Source of the DNA: Apostichopus japonicus
Lineage: Eukaryota; Echinodermata; Holothuroidea; Aspidochirotida; Stichopodidae
NCBI RefSeq assembly: GCF_037975245.1
Contig: NC_092565.1
Coordinates: 6,998,999 to 7,062,998, forward strand
Direction: 5' to 3'
DNA: 64,000 bases
The position numbers and the translations under genes are program-made. The notes beneath the pieces were generated by a model. The model saw only the letters and a list, made by a program, of their open reading frames with translations. It was not told the DNA's origin and did no database searches. Of the stretch, positions 34,201-47,120 are shown piece by piece (the stretch's first letter is position 1; the number at the start of each line of letters is the position of its first letter).

Positions 34201-37200
34201 CCTCACCCCCCACACACACCGCACATTTTTGTGTGTAGCAGTTGGTTCAACGTCAAGTACGTGATTGTAAAATGATACCGAGTTAATCTTTCACCTCTTT
34301 TATTTCAAACCCTGTCACTCCTACCCCCCCCCATCCCCTTACCTCACCACTACCCTATACGTTTGGAAGAAGAACAAAGCAATTGTAACCAATGGAATGT
34401 ATCCCTGGGGGGTGGGGTGGCAGGAACTACCTCAAGATCTCTCCCCTGGTCTTTAAAGCGACCAAGGAAAGCTGGACATAAACCATCCACTACAATGTAC
34501 TACCCTTGCAGATTTCGAAATAGTCTTGATACATGTTTTCAAATATAGAATTACAAAATGTCGACAAAAATTGTGATTAGCCCCCTCCCCACCTTTTTTT
34601 CCCCCTTGCATTTGAATTAACATTATTTTGAAGGGGAAAGGTCTCTGGGTGACAAAACTTCTGCAGAAACAATCAAATGGAACTATTAACTTCCTTACGA
34701 AGAGTTTACGTGCAGTCACGTGGTATATGGGGTACTTATTCGATGTGTGCGATAAACTTGCCGGAAACTTGTCTGAACGAAACTGTGCAATGTTCCTTGA
34801 ATCTGCATTTTTGTGTCGGATTGCCATTTTTACCATCATTCTGACTGACCTTCTAATACTGTTCCATAATTGTAATTATAGTACACCAACTACTCCGTAT
34901 TTTTTTTTTACTAATACATAAAATTTTGCGTCCCACAAAAAGTAATGTATTTTTGTTATATTATATTATATTATGTTCTATGTCATGCTATTATTTGGAA
35001 GCATCGGTGCTTATAAAGCCTGTCATGTCAACGTTCCTGGTGCGATATTGATGGACTAATATGAGGCAGGTTATGCTTACATTTGCATTATCTTTTATTC
35101 TCATGTATCGTTTCTAGTGAAGAATAGTTATCATGAAGTGGAACTTGAAGGAATTAACGATGAAATTTAAGAGATTGGCTAAAAGATTGAGTTATTTTAA
35201 GATTCAACGCAGAAAAGTACAATTTCATTATAATTACTAAGTTAACAATACCTATCCCTAAACGAATTAACTTTACATAAAAAAATAGAATTGTGTGTGT
35301 GTGTGTGTGATTTACTCCCGTATGGTAATTTCATAAGTAGAAAGTTTTATCTAGTCGATTGAATTTCAATCTTCACGTTGGAAAACAGCATTCAATCTAA
35401 TAAGATTGAAAATGGTTAATTAAGATACATTTCCCCTCTGAAATAGAAGTAGCCCACAAAAGAAAAAGTCACATGTTCAACTTGGCAGGGGTTCTGATTT
35501 TACATCACGTGACTTCTTCAGAGAACCTTATGTATGATGACGTCAGAGAAAAACAATCTAATAAGTTCAATCTAAGGCTAGATTAATGTTCAATCGCATG
35601 GGTAAATAGAGCTGTTTAAGCTGAAAAAAAAAGGATTAAATTTCGGGATTAAATCCTGTGATATCAAATTTCCATTTAGTTTCATTTTCTTTGCTTCTTC
35701 ACCCTCCCCTCTTTTTTCCCCCCTCCTTCTTCCTTAAATATCTCGATGTACGGTAAGTAAAATAAATTCCATTTGTCCTAATGAAGTCCGTTGAATGTCG
35801 TTTAGCCTTCAATAAGATAAAAAAGAAAAGAAAGAGGAATCTTTCAGTCAAATCTACAATGTTATCTCTCGAACGATTCATCTTGTTGCGTATACTTGTT
35901 TATCTTTTAAGCCCTCGTTCAAAATCTCATTAGAAAATTAAGCCGTCATCATTGGGTGTCAAATCGATCATTTGAACAGACGAGTCCATTTCCGTTAAGG
36001 GGTGGAATTCTATGTCTATAGACGACGCGTACGATATATTTCATAGCTAAGAGAGAGAGAGCCTTGGACTTTGTTCTTTGGTAATCAGGGTCGCTATAAT
36101 ATCGTACTGCTTCGTCTTCAAGTCGTTCTGTTGAATTGTAAAGGACAAAACACTGAGAAATTTCCTTTTTTTTTTCTCTCTCTCTTACTTTCTTCTCGAA
36201 CAAGGTTGAATTTCTGTTTTCTGCTGGCAATTTTGAATGCTAAAGTCGCTTCGTAACAAGTTAAAGATGGGAGAAGGTAGGACAAGTTGTCATGACTTGG
36301 AATATTTTTTCCGCCAACCTTTTTTGATAATGGAATGACTCACTCATTAATTATCATTAACATAACAAGTCAACAGGCAGTGTTTAGTAGGCGGTCAAAA
36401 GCAACCGCGAAGTGGAATTTTATCGGTTAAAATAAACCAGCGTATAATGGCTTCGTAACTACCATATAGTGTAAATTAACATTGAATCTTGAAACCTGGT
36501 TTTTAGTGCCTATGTCTCTCTCTCACTCTCTCCTGTTTCACTCTTGTTGTTGTTATTTTTTTTGTTCATTTCGTGAACTTTTGTTAACTTTTTTTGGAAG
36601 GTGCAGTCTCATTGGAACACACACGCACACGTGAATCAACTATACTTCTGTGTAACTGTAACTCCCCAGTGATCTATTGTGGTGACATAAATTGGTGTGA
36701 ACACACCACAAAAAACAAAAAAAATAAGAATCGATTTTTGCTTTGGGAAACTTGGAAGTTTTATGGTTTGCCTTCGAAAAGGAATTCCTTTTTAATTCCA
36801 ACAGCTATTTTTGGTTTCCTCGATAACTGAAAACGATTATAGCAAAAACAGAATACGCGGAGATCAGATTGGGATTTTTACTGTGTTGGACCAACCGGAA
36901 GTAACTTTCTGGACTTTTGTGTATGTTCGCCTCGGTTTTTTTGTGGGTTTTGTTTCTTAATGTGACCGATCCGACAAGGTTACCACATTCCTCGAATGAA
37001 ATGCAAAATTTAGCCCTACAGCTATTCAATAGAATGTTGCTGTTGGCAACAATTTCAGTGCATTTCCTAACTTTGAAATGAAACATATTTACCTTTATTG
37101 GAGACTAGAATATATTTATTTATTATTATAGTTATTATTTTTGTGAGGTTGTTTTAATTTTCCAGTTATAAGTATCAACAAACATGTCACTTGAAAATTT

Positions 37201-37354
37201 TTGAACTTCGCGTGGACGGGTTCTGATGTGTTTTAAAGTTGTTGTTTTTTTTGGTCATATTTAGGTTTGTTTTGTTGTTGTAATTTAACTTGAAACTTGA
37301 GTTGTCGGTATTCAAGAAGGCTGTATACAGAGTTGTTGTTTAACGTTTTCTTAG
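31291..37354. other. intergenic / AhR-like gene 5' region; no exon found
   Basis: Several G- or C-tracts (32402-32414, 32684-32699), (GT)n near 35293, an imperfect hairpin CTTTTGGAGG/CCTCCGAAAAG at 33953-33982 within a locally CpG-richer patch (33940-34070), and many short frames without similarity. An upstream 5' exon of the AhR-like gene may lie here but was not identified. Confidence 0.35.
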
Positions 37355-37536
37355 GAAAGAAATCGACGCCGTAAATTATTTAAAAAAAAAATGTATCAAA
37401 CACACCTTGCAAACGAATTTCGCCACAGTGCTAACACGGTACACAATAATGCTTCCATGACGCCTATTGGTACAAGCCCAACCAGGCATAACGGTCGGAC
37501 AAGAACAGGCTCGAACACAGCGAAGATTGACCCGAG
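37355..37536 (+). CDS. AHR: AhR-like gene, N-terminal exon
   Basis: Ends in a strong donor (CCCGAG then GTACGT) in phase 2, which fits exactly the phase of the bHLH exon at 46856; the join reads ..KIDPSFKSKRYRD. A start ATG lies at 37391, in an A-rich context. A good acceptor (pyrimidine tract then TTAG at 37351-37354) sits 36 nt upstream, and the frame is open from it to the ATG, encoding ERNRRRKLFKKK. That basic stretch resembles the Arg/Lys nuclear-localisation cluster at the start of AhR proteins. The exon may therefore be internal with translation starting further upstream, or it may begin translation at 37391 with a 5'UTR intron before it. The rest (MYQTHLANEFRHSANTV..) is Thr/Asn/Ser-rich and not recognisable. 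The link to the bHLH exon is inferred from phase, order and position. Confidence 0.5.
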
Positions 37537-39479
37537 GTACGTACATATCCTTCTCATTTCTATCTTTATATATTTCTTTATTTCTTTATTATTTCTCTCC
37601 CTCTATCTCTCTCTCTATTTTTACCAATTTCTCCCGCGTTCCTGGTTTTGCGGAATTACAAAATTTGAAGGCGTTGTTTTTTTCTCTCTTAATAAAATGG
37701 GTAATTTGATACGTGATTTTTGCGTCTGATTTAAATATGTAATCTAAATTCTTACTTTTTACCCCTTCGAATAAATGCATATCACATAGCGTATACTTGA
37801 ATGTATTTATAATAATGTAATATTGTACGTATAAGAGCTATGATGTAAATGTATGAAGTTATTGTTTAATTTATTACATGTTTCGGGTGAGTGTTAATTC
37901 TCATTTATTTCATTCATTAATTAACAAGAAAAATTAAAATTTTATTTGAAGGTAGAGGCAAACTGCTTGAGAAAGAAAAAGTAACATGGAGAAGTGAACA
38001 GTATTCGGTACCGAAACAAGGTGTTTCAATCAACAATAAGTTTCTGTCAATAAATGTACAGAAATTACTACATGGAGAGGTTAAGAATCATACGAAAAGT
38101 TCAAAGGAGAATCGAAAGACTTAACCAATATTTTAATGGTTGCCCGAGACAGTCTTATTGAATGATTTTGTAGGCTGTATATAACTAACGGTATAGCAAG
38201 GGCCATGCAAAGTACGAATACAGCATATTGAATAACCTGTTGCATGTTGCAATGTGATTATAGGTACACCTCTAAACCGTAAGTGTTATAACTTAGACCG
38301 ACACAGAAATCTTATTCGTTTTAAAAACTCAATTTGTCGTGAAATAATTTTTACCTTTTGAATTTGTCAAATTGCGTCGAGTTTATTTTTTGGTTAGATC
38401 TCTCGTCATGCACTATAATAATAATCTTGTGTTAGTTCTAAACAGGTTATTAATAAGTTCAGTGTGGGTTTTTTTTGTTCTTACAGAGATTTGACACGCA
38501 GGCATATTCTTTTTATAAATTGTTGTCGCATAGTGTGCTTTAACAAGAAATAATACTTCGAGTGCATATACGAGGATGGGAGGATTTCACAAAACCAGCC
38601 ATATCATAGCCCAATGTTGACATTTTTATGGAATAATTACGTTCGAAATGAAATGTCCAAAATTATTATGCAACTTAGAGAATGTACGAACTATTTATGC
38701 CTTTTTTCTGATTTGTTTGGTTGCGTTCTTACCTGCACGTTTCCTACAAATATTACAAAATCTAGGCATTTTGCCATCATGTCATTAAAATAGTTGCAAC
38801 AAGTAGATATTAATTAAAAACAAAAGGATACCAACATCACTCTTTGTTATGTGCAGAAATTGATCTATTAGGTCTGATATGTTGGGGAAAAAATGTATAA
38901 AAATCACCACAAATCACTCCCAAATTATGTAAAAATGTTACCATTGATATTCATCAGCTTTCGCTATCGGAATGCCTCCCTCACCTCACCCTGGCAGCCA
39001 AGACCAACCCAACATTTCACTATTTCCCTCTTCACTAGAAAATGTTCTTAGACCAACATTTACCAGAGAATGTAAAATATAAGCATATATTAAAGAAAAA
39101 ATGATGATAGTTTGCAAAATATTGCCGGTATTTTGTTACTTACCACGAAAGATTTAAATTGACCACCATTGATTCACCATTGATTAAATCACCACCCACC
39201 CTACTCTCCCACTCGCCCCCCTCTCCAACCCACCATAATAAAAAATAATATCAAGAAAATTTAATATAAAATAGAGCATAGTGCTAGGATTTAGTTGTGA
39301 TTTATTTGATTAATTAATTAATGATTTTATTTGTCTACTTGTACATCTTTTGACCTCTTTTGTTTGATATTGTTTGATCGAAAATAATTGTATTGAAACC
39401 CGGGCAAATTAGTATTTTATTAGTTTTGGTACAAAACAATGATAACAACTATACTCACTTTTAACATTAAAGTAACACA

Positions 39480-39612
<133 letters not shown>

Positions 39613-41674
39613 GGGGATGTAATATGGAATCAAAACTCTTTGGAGTCTTTCAGTTCTATCTCGCAGACATAAATAAATATATATTTTTATATATATTTAT
39701 ATAAATATGTATATATATATTCAAGATTTAAGATTGTGATCGCAATTTTGATCCTTTATTTCCATCAGCTTTTAATACAAACTTAGAAAAGAAACAAACA
39801 ACTGTGATACAGTTTATATATTTTGTTATTATTAAAATTATTAAACAGTATTATTAAAACGATTCCTAATATTAATCTCAAGTTAAATTATTGCTGCAAA
39901 TATAATGCTATCGAGTGCTTTCACAAATCCCTTTGTCAAAATGAAAAATAATCTCTCCTTTTCAAAAAGTGGTTCATATTTTCGCAATATTGATTTTTGT
40001 TTTTAATGAAAAAAATACCCATTCAGGTTAAAAATAATTTCATGGCAAATAAGCGACAATAAAAAAGTTTTGACCCTGTCAAACCTAACCTGCAATTTAC
40101 TCCATTTAGATAACTTTCAATTTTGAGGAAAGAGAAAGTAAAAACAAAATGAAATATGTTGAATAATTAATCAAATGCGGTTAATGTCCCTACATATTTT
40201 TTTCTTGACAGTCTAATTTCCTTAAAATGAATGTGCTGATTACTGAATTTTGAAGTGGGGGGGGGGGGGGAGGGGGGATTGGAGGTGAGAGGTGGTAAGG
40301 TGCAGAGTGAAAGAGGGGAATGGCAGGGTCGCATATTAATCATTGGTATTTTATTAAGCAATATTTATGGAATTTGTAATAGAAAATTCATGCACATTAC
40401 ACTATTTATTTATTTTATGACTATTGTTATGGGAGGTAGGCAAACAAACTATATATTCCAATCGCTGTGTCAACTTGAAGCACAGTGGTAAATGAAATCC
40501 CCTCAAATGTGTACTGTATCTCAAAACGTTGCTGTTAACATAGGAAATGTAATAAATTTTTAAATCGTTTTGTTTTTTTTAATTATAGAAAAAGTAAGAT
40601 TACAGTTCTTTCAGAATTTATTTGAAATAAACTTCACATACATCAGTTAACGACGTAAATATATAGGAGCGGGGGGGGGGGGGGCGGGGAGGGCTCTATT
40701 CAATCTCCGCATGAAAATTTTCTTATTCTTTATTTTAAAGTAAATATAGTTAAAAAAAGAGGATAACTATAGATTCGTAGACGAACTAGTATTTTTAATG
40801 TAGGAAACGTCAAAATATATTTCTAAAACTATAATATCAATAAATATAATATTAAAACAATTATGTATGGACCATATAGGGATATTCGTTAATAATAAAA
40901 AAAAAAGTTAGCGAAGACCATAAATGCAAACATAAAGGGTTACTGGTTGATGCGTGTGAAACCTATCATCTTCCGTGATCACTATTTGTGGACCCAGTGC
41001 AGAAGAAAATTATAAAACAACATTGCAGTTACTTTTTTATTTCAAACCCTCTTTTATCTGTCTAAAATGTAATGAAAATAGTTTAATTAATAAATAGGCT
41101 TAAGGGTGATTTAGTTTTCGCAGACAGCAAACAAAATACAAACATTTGTAATTATAGCACGGGGAACGTTATTGAATAATGAGTGAGTTGTGTCCTTTAT
41201 ATATATTTATTTTTGTGTGGCTCACGATGAAATAATATAAGAACCAGATATTTTGAGATATAGCTATAGCCAATTTGAGAATCTAAGAACACCCTTTTTT
41301 ATCGAGAAAATTTTTAATTTAAAAAAGAAAAGAAAAGACAATAACAACATTAATTGAACAAACATGACTGTGTTTGACAAACTGTAAATGTTCAACAGTG
41401 AATTTCTCACATACACCAGTATTAAAGTTTGAGTTAAATGTAACGATATTGTTTATTTTATCATAAAATACTGTCTCTATTATATCAATAATGTCTAGAA
41501 TTAGCCTTAACCATTTGTAACGATGCGTCATATATACCGTAACTAAATAACTATTGTTTTCATTTTTTCAAATTTGTACATCGCAACTTCGGTGGAAATC
41601 CCCCCCCCCCCCACCCCCAACAATATTGTCAATGAATATTGACATAAAGAAGAAATTGTGAGCATAAATGTATG

Positions 41675-42712
41675 CAGGGGCAGACTGGGTCTTAAAACCG
41701 GCCCGGGCATTTTACTCCTAGACCGGCCCATTATTCATTGGTATGTTACTTACATAGTGATCGCCGTCCTTGGGGAGGAGTTTAAGGGGAGGGGGCGTCC
41801 CACTCCCCATTGAGATTTTTATTAAGTTAAGGAATGCCTTAGATGCAAAATGGTGCTATATTTCTCAATTTTGTAGGTTAAAATAATTCTTTAAAAAAAG
41901 ACCTAAAAATAATTTTCCAGAAGCAACACTTGATTAAACTGAGCAAAGGTAAAAACGCAAACAAAAATAGACAAAAATATCTGTTTTAGACTGGATTTTA
42001 TTTAGTTTTTTTCAAGCATTGTGTGACAACTCGCTTGAAAAATATGGAAAAAATCTTAATAAAATCCACTTAAACATAATATGTTCAATAACACGAGCAC
42101 ATGTCATGTCTACGAGAATAGGAGCCTACGCAATTCGCTGCTTCTGGCAGCCACACCATCAATGATATTTTTACTGTCAAGTTTGGCCAGGATCCTTTTA
42201 TTTCCACAGACATCAACATGAACGCCTCAAGATGTTCTTGTGTCATTGTACAATCACCCTTCTGTATGTGGGTCATTTTTATTCATAAATAATCTCTCAC
42301 GACCTATGGCTACTGAGTGATATCCAAATAATCTAATAATATATTAACCTTTTTTTACTTCGCTTTCTGGAGGACGAGGTGCAGATTTATAAAATCTGTA
42401 TTCTCTGCCAATGCTATGTAAATGTCAGAATGCATTGGTCACCGTACTTGTATATCTTGTCGTAAAAATATTAGCACGGACGGGTTGCCAATAATAGCAC
42501 GTTGTTACGAACTAACATACTAACTAACATGGTGATTTCATGAGCTGATTCCCACAGTTAAAAATATTTTGTTTACACAGCCCGTCTGTATTCTATTAAC
42601 TACTGTGAAAATGGGCTGTAATTTTTACCAGGCTCCCAAGCCCACCGGCCCAACGGGCCGCAACGGCCCACCGGGCATCGCCAAAAATACCCGTGTGGCC
42701 AGTCCGCCACTG
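41675..42712. mobile_element. hAT transposon derivative, 1038 bp, with 8-bp target-site duplication
   Basis: The left end CAGGGGCAGACTGG and the reverse complement of the right end CAGTGGCGGACTGG match at 12 of 14 positions. Both ends abut a perfect 8-bp repeat AATGTATG (41667-41674 and 42713-42720). Subterminal regions are GC-rich (CCGGCCCGGGC.., CGGCCCACCGGGC..). The interior is AT-rich, with a short minus-strand remnant of the transposase C-terminal dimerisation region. It looks like an internally deleted derivative of an autonomous hAT element. Confidence 0.92.
42085..42276 (-). pseudogene. remnant of hAT transposase C-terminal dimerisation region
   Basis: A 63-codon minus-strand frame contains MTQEHLEAFMLMSVEIK, which resembles the family pattern TMTQERL..L.LMSIE of hAT (zinc-finger MYM-like) transposase C-termini. 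The rest of the transposase is missing. It lies wholly inside the 41675-42712 element, whose ends independently identify it as hAT. The similarity is from memory of the family pattern, not a search. Confidence 0.6.
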
Positions 42713-43309
42713 AATGTATGTCACTAGATATTATTATAAGGCGATATATGAAGTTAGACAATCAAACATACAGGGATATTGACATACTATAACGTAACAT
42801 GTGTCAATACAGAAAAAAAAAACAGTTTCTATTTCTCTTCAAAATAATGTCAAGTGTTAGTTTATAACGGCACTTCAAAAAACAACTTTCTTTTCTTATT
42901 TCTGAACATTTCGATTATTGTATCGAAAATGAAATGATTTTTTTTTTATAAAATATGAAATCTTGCCAATTGCTTTTGTTCTTTGTATTGTGTATGTGTG
43001 TGTTTTTGTTAGTTTAATTCAGCTTGAAACTAGGTGAAGTCACTTGATGTCACAAGTTTTCAGAATTTTTGTTTCAAGAGCAAACTTAAAAGCCAACAAT
43101 AATAAGTTAATGAAGGAAAAATCAGAGCAAGTGCCATATACTTATTCTCCCCCAAGTTGTTGCACGCTATGCATGCACCCTTGGCTAAATTGATTTTCAA
43201 CGTCGTGAAAGAGAAACACGTTCTTTTGGGATCCGGTTCGAAATTTGCATATGCATAGCCACAGAAAGAAGTATACAGAAGAAAGTCAATTAATACACAA
43301 ATAAATTAT

Positions 43310-43800
43310 AAATATTATCGAAAATTAAAAAACAAAATTCACGTCCCAACAAATGGCTTGAAACAGTGAAAATATTTGATAAAGCTTTAAAGAGCGTTAA
43401 AATAAGTATTAGTTGACAATGGAAAACGTATCGAAATAAGGGTACAGAAATAAATAATATCGAAAATAAAATAGCGAAGTTCAGATTATCAACATTTGAA
43501 ATATCGAGAAATCGGGATATAGAAGTATTGAAATACAGAATATGAAAATATTAAAAATATCGAAATAAAGGAAAGTTGAAATAAAGAATTTCGAATGACT
43601 GATGATCGAAGTAACGAACTATAGAAACCTCGAAGTATAAGACATTGAAATTTAAAATATCGAAGTACAGAATATGGAGATATTAACTATCGAAATATGG
43701 AATATAGAAAATATAAAATATCTCTAATATCGGGATGTAGAATATTGTCATACAGGATATGGAAATATAAAACATCGAACTATTGAAGAGGTAAAATGGT
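43310..43800. repeat. degenerate short-period A/T repeat (ATCGAAATA type)
   Basis: Variants of ATATCGAAATANAGAA recur irregularly, for example near 43429, 43459, 43501, 43558, 43605, 43630, 43659 and 43690, with decayed copies (ATTGAAATA, GTATTGAAATACAGAATATG) between. This looks like an eroded short tandem array. Confidence 0.65.
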
Positions 43801-45528
43801 AAAAAAAATGCTTTTCAAATATCAAGCTACTGCTGGAAGAAAGGAATCGGTCACAGTTATTAATGGACTAAATAAGGCCCACATTATAGCGTTTAAACGC
43901 GTACATTTGTACGAGGAATTGATAACCAAATCCACTCGCATCGAGATCTAGGTCTCCGATGCATGGGACAGAAGGTCAAAGGTTATGTAAAGACGCGTAA
44001 ACTAAATATGCATATGTTTATATTGCATTTAACCCATAGGTGGTCTTTAAACAACATTTCAATGAACCCTGCACGCTTAGGTGATTTGTGCAGTATGTAG
44101 TGGGTCTCTCTATACCATCCCTGTAACTAAGAAAAATAATTGTTGCATTTTAAAGAACATGTCAAGCTTACATTAATTTATTTATTTTTTTCTTCAATAT
44201 CAACGACCCTCTCGTTATCGGGTTGTATATTTTATTTTTATTTCTTTAATTGTTTTCTTAGTTTAGGGGTGACAGAGTGGGAAAACAACAACACAAAACA
44301 AATACAATTATATTACAGTTTGTAACAGTAACGCTTCTGTAACCATTTTACGTTCAGTGCATCATTCACACCCATGTAATCATTGACAATAATCATTGAC
44401 AATAACCATTACAATACTGAAGTTACATGTATGTATGTCTTTGGTTTTTTGTTTGTTTAAATATTGCTGTTATTCAGACAATAAGCAATTTTGATATATA
44501 AACCATTATTTGAATGGATTATTATATCGATGGAAAGTTGTAATTTAGTAACAATATTTTTTAGCATTATTATTTGTGAGCACCACTCATCCATATTAGT
44601 ATCAATGACATTAAACAAAACCCTAGAAAATATGCAATAATTAACAATATCGACGTTGCCTGTCAAATATTTGATTAGATTTTGACTAAAGCCGTGCTAA
44701 TCAACTCCATGCTTATGGTATGTTAGACTTAAACAATTAAAAACAAGAAATATCGACGAAAAAGCATGGCGACATGGTAATATGGCTTCGCACTAGTCTA
44801 CACCGATATACTATATGTTGTTGTAATTACCACGTGCAGACATATACCAATGCAAAAGTTTAACACAACTGTGCCTCATGTTTTAGTTTGCCTTTTAAAA
44901 AGTTGAGTCCCTCGAATAATAAATTTTCGAAAGAGTTTATCCCATTTTTAGCTCTACTACATTTGGAAACGGTTCTTTTCATACTTCCTTTTAATATCTC
45001 TGGAAAGTTAAGGTTCTGTGAATATTTTCCATTCTTGCTTCTCAAATGGTTACAGACAAAAGCTAATTATGTTCAAAATACAAAAAAAGGAGGAAAATGC
45101 ACACACTAACACACACATACACATACACACACAGACAGACAAGGGGCAAACATGAAAACTGAAACAAAAAATGGAACATTTTGATTGATCGATTTTTTTT
45201 TTTATCTGATTTTTATATTAGACCGTAGGTGCGAGAAAAGGGAAACATGTTGAGTTATCCCTTTTTTATAATCTCAAAAGTATAGAATCAGGAAGTTATA
45301 GTCAGGAAAGAAAGGAACAGAAAAGCAACGTGATAAATAAAAAGTGAAAATTAGGTCCTGGGTGTATTAAACAGAATAAACCATGGATATCTCAATGGCT
45401 ATTAATATGAGTATCGTGTTAATAAATGACAAATTTATCTGCAATTATCGCAACATGACATTAACCACAAAAAGATTCATGACACGTCTTGTAAACGCTG
45501 TTATTTCACAACGTTACTGTTCTTCCGT

Positions 45529-45531
<3 letters not shown>

Positions 45532-45594
<63 letters not shown>

Positions 45595-45616
45595 TATATA
45601 TATATATATATATATA
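45532..45616. repeat. (TA)n array
   Basis: TA repeat with one GTAC break near 45590, directly upstream of the 35-bp minisatellite. Confidence 0.95.
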
Positions 45617-45631
45617 GGCTGTATATATATG

Positions 45632-45842
45632 GACCTGCTAAACATATCATGGCCGCTCAACTATAGGAGCTGTTAAACAAACCATGGTCACTTTACTATA
45701 GAACATGTGAGAAAACCATGGTCACACTATTAAACGACCTGCTAAGCAAACCATGGTCACTGTAATATAGGGCCTGTTAACAAAACCATAGACACAGTAA
45801 TATATAGGAACTCTTTAAGAAAATATAGTCGCTGTAATATAG
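45632..45842 (+). repeat. 35-bp minisatellite, 6 copies
   Basis: Units start at 45632, 45667, 45702, 45736, 45771 and 45807 (34-36 bp). The consensus begins GACCTGTTAAACAAACCATG and ends in GTCACTGTAATATAG. Most units retain CCATGG or a one-base variant. Divergence rises toward the 3' end. Confidence 0.92.
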
Positions 45843-46855
45843 CTGGGAAATTTGCTGGATTCCATTAGATAGATCATAATACTAGCTATTAAGCTTTTTA
45901 TTTATCTACAAATTCCAAATGATTACCTTTTTTGTGTAAATTATTAGTCCTCGTTACTTTAGAAATGAAGAGGGGGGGGGGGGGGGTGAGCAGTAGCCAA
46001 TCACCCTGATATTTGAAAATACAAATATCAACACTGTAACAGAACTATTTTTAATTTTCAATTATATTTCTAAAATGATCAAAAAACAAACTGACCTCAG
46101 TGAAAAGTAGCATTACGGTTCAACGTTACACTTCCTAAAGTTCTCAACCACTAAGTGACTTATGATGGTATTAATTACTGTCTCGTGTATGGTAGCCTAT
46201 GTTAATTATCTGTGTCGTATTTAAATCATTCGTCCAGTCACCTCTTCACACTTTTCCTTAATCAATATGGGTGAAATATGACAACAACTCATACAGCCCC
46301 CATTCCCACACTTTCACCCCCTTCAACTCCCTCTCCCTCTCCCTCTCTACTAAAAAATAAATATGTAATAAATAAAGAAATAAATATGAAAAAAAAGTCG
46401 GAGTACCCTTTTTGCGTTTAATATTATGAACTTCGTTATATTGGCGTGTTTGTCTTGAGAGACACGACCCAACATTATCACGTAATAACATGTGACGGAT
46501 TAGGGCTCAAGCTCAACACGAACCTTGTGTCGTGTTCGGCGTTCACTGTATGTAACATATAAGATACTACAAGCGAATGATAGCTGTTGATATCTATTCA
46601 AATAACCAGCTAAGGGTATCGTTTTACTCATTAATTGCACTATTAACTGTCTCTTCTTTTTTTTATCCCTTTTACCTCTTCATCCCTCTCTCTCTCTGTT
46701 CAATCTTTTATATCTATATATATATCTATACATATATCTTTTCTCTCTTTATACCTACTGGTGTCATTCCAGTTTTTAACTTCGAAGTATACGGATCAAA
46801 ATCATTTTCCTTTTTTTGTCTTGTTTTTTGTCTTTTCCTTGGATGGATATAACAG

Positions 46856-47013
46856 TTTCAAGTCGAAACGGTACAGGGATAAATTGAGGGAACAGATAAA
46901 GGCCCTTGAAAATCTCCTACCGGTAGATAAGGCAACGCTCCATCGCAAACTCGACAGCCAAACAGTTTTTCGTCTTGCCATTTCGTACTTTCGGATTCAA
47001 AACTTTTTGAGAG
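46856..47013 (+). CDS. AHR: AhR-like gene, bHLH exon
   Basis: Encodes SFKSKRYRDKLREQIKALEN, then LLPVDKATLHRKLDSQTVFR and LAISYFRIQNFLR. This is the aryl hydrocarbon receptor type of bHLH: basic SKR-x-RD, helix 1, an LLP.. loop, KLD, then helix 2 with FRLAISYFR. The protein would be a nuclear transcription factor that dimerises with ARNT and binds GCGTG elements after ligand activation. Acceptor ATATAACAG and donor GTAAGA bound the exon; it ends in phase 1. Oddity: the position equivalent to the AhR basic-region histidine (SKRHRD in fly, worm and vertebrates) is Tyr, and helix 2 replaces LSVLRLSVSYL with QTVFRLAISYF, so this is a divergent orthologue or a paralogue. PAS-A and PAS-B exons were not found downstream in the window, so the gene is partial here. 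Confidence 0.8.
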
Positions 47014-47090
47014 GTAAGATTTGGTTGATATTTTTAAATTAATATATAAGTATAATTATGTATGGTAATATATATATATATATATTATAT

Positions 47091-47120
47091 ATGGCCTAGT
47101 TGTTTAGGGCGTCCGCAATA
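47091..47120 (+). repeat. truncated SINE head
   Basis: TGGCCTAGTTGTTTAGGGCG and then TCCGC match the A-box region of the SINE at 17085-17207. The B box and tail are absent. Confidence 0.6.

Noticed and set aside
34453-34839. Overlapping ~100-128-codon frames on both strands
   Set aside because: No recognisable similarity and a start context only at arbitrary codons; mutual overlap argues for chance.
37207-37214. GCGTG element upstream of the AhR-like exon as an autoregulatory site
   Set aside because: A single 5-mer is expected by chance over this distance; no cluster was seen.
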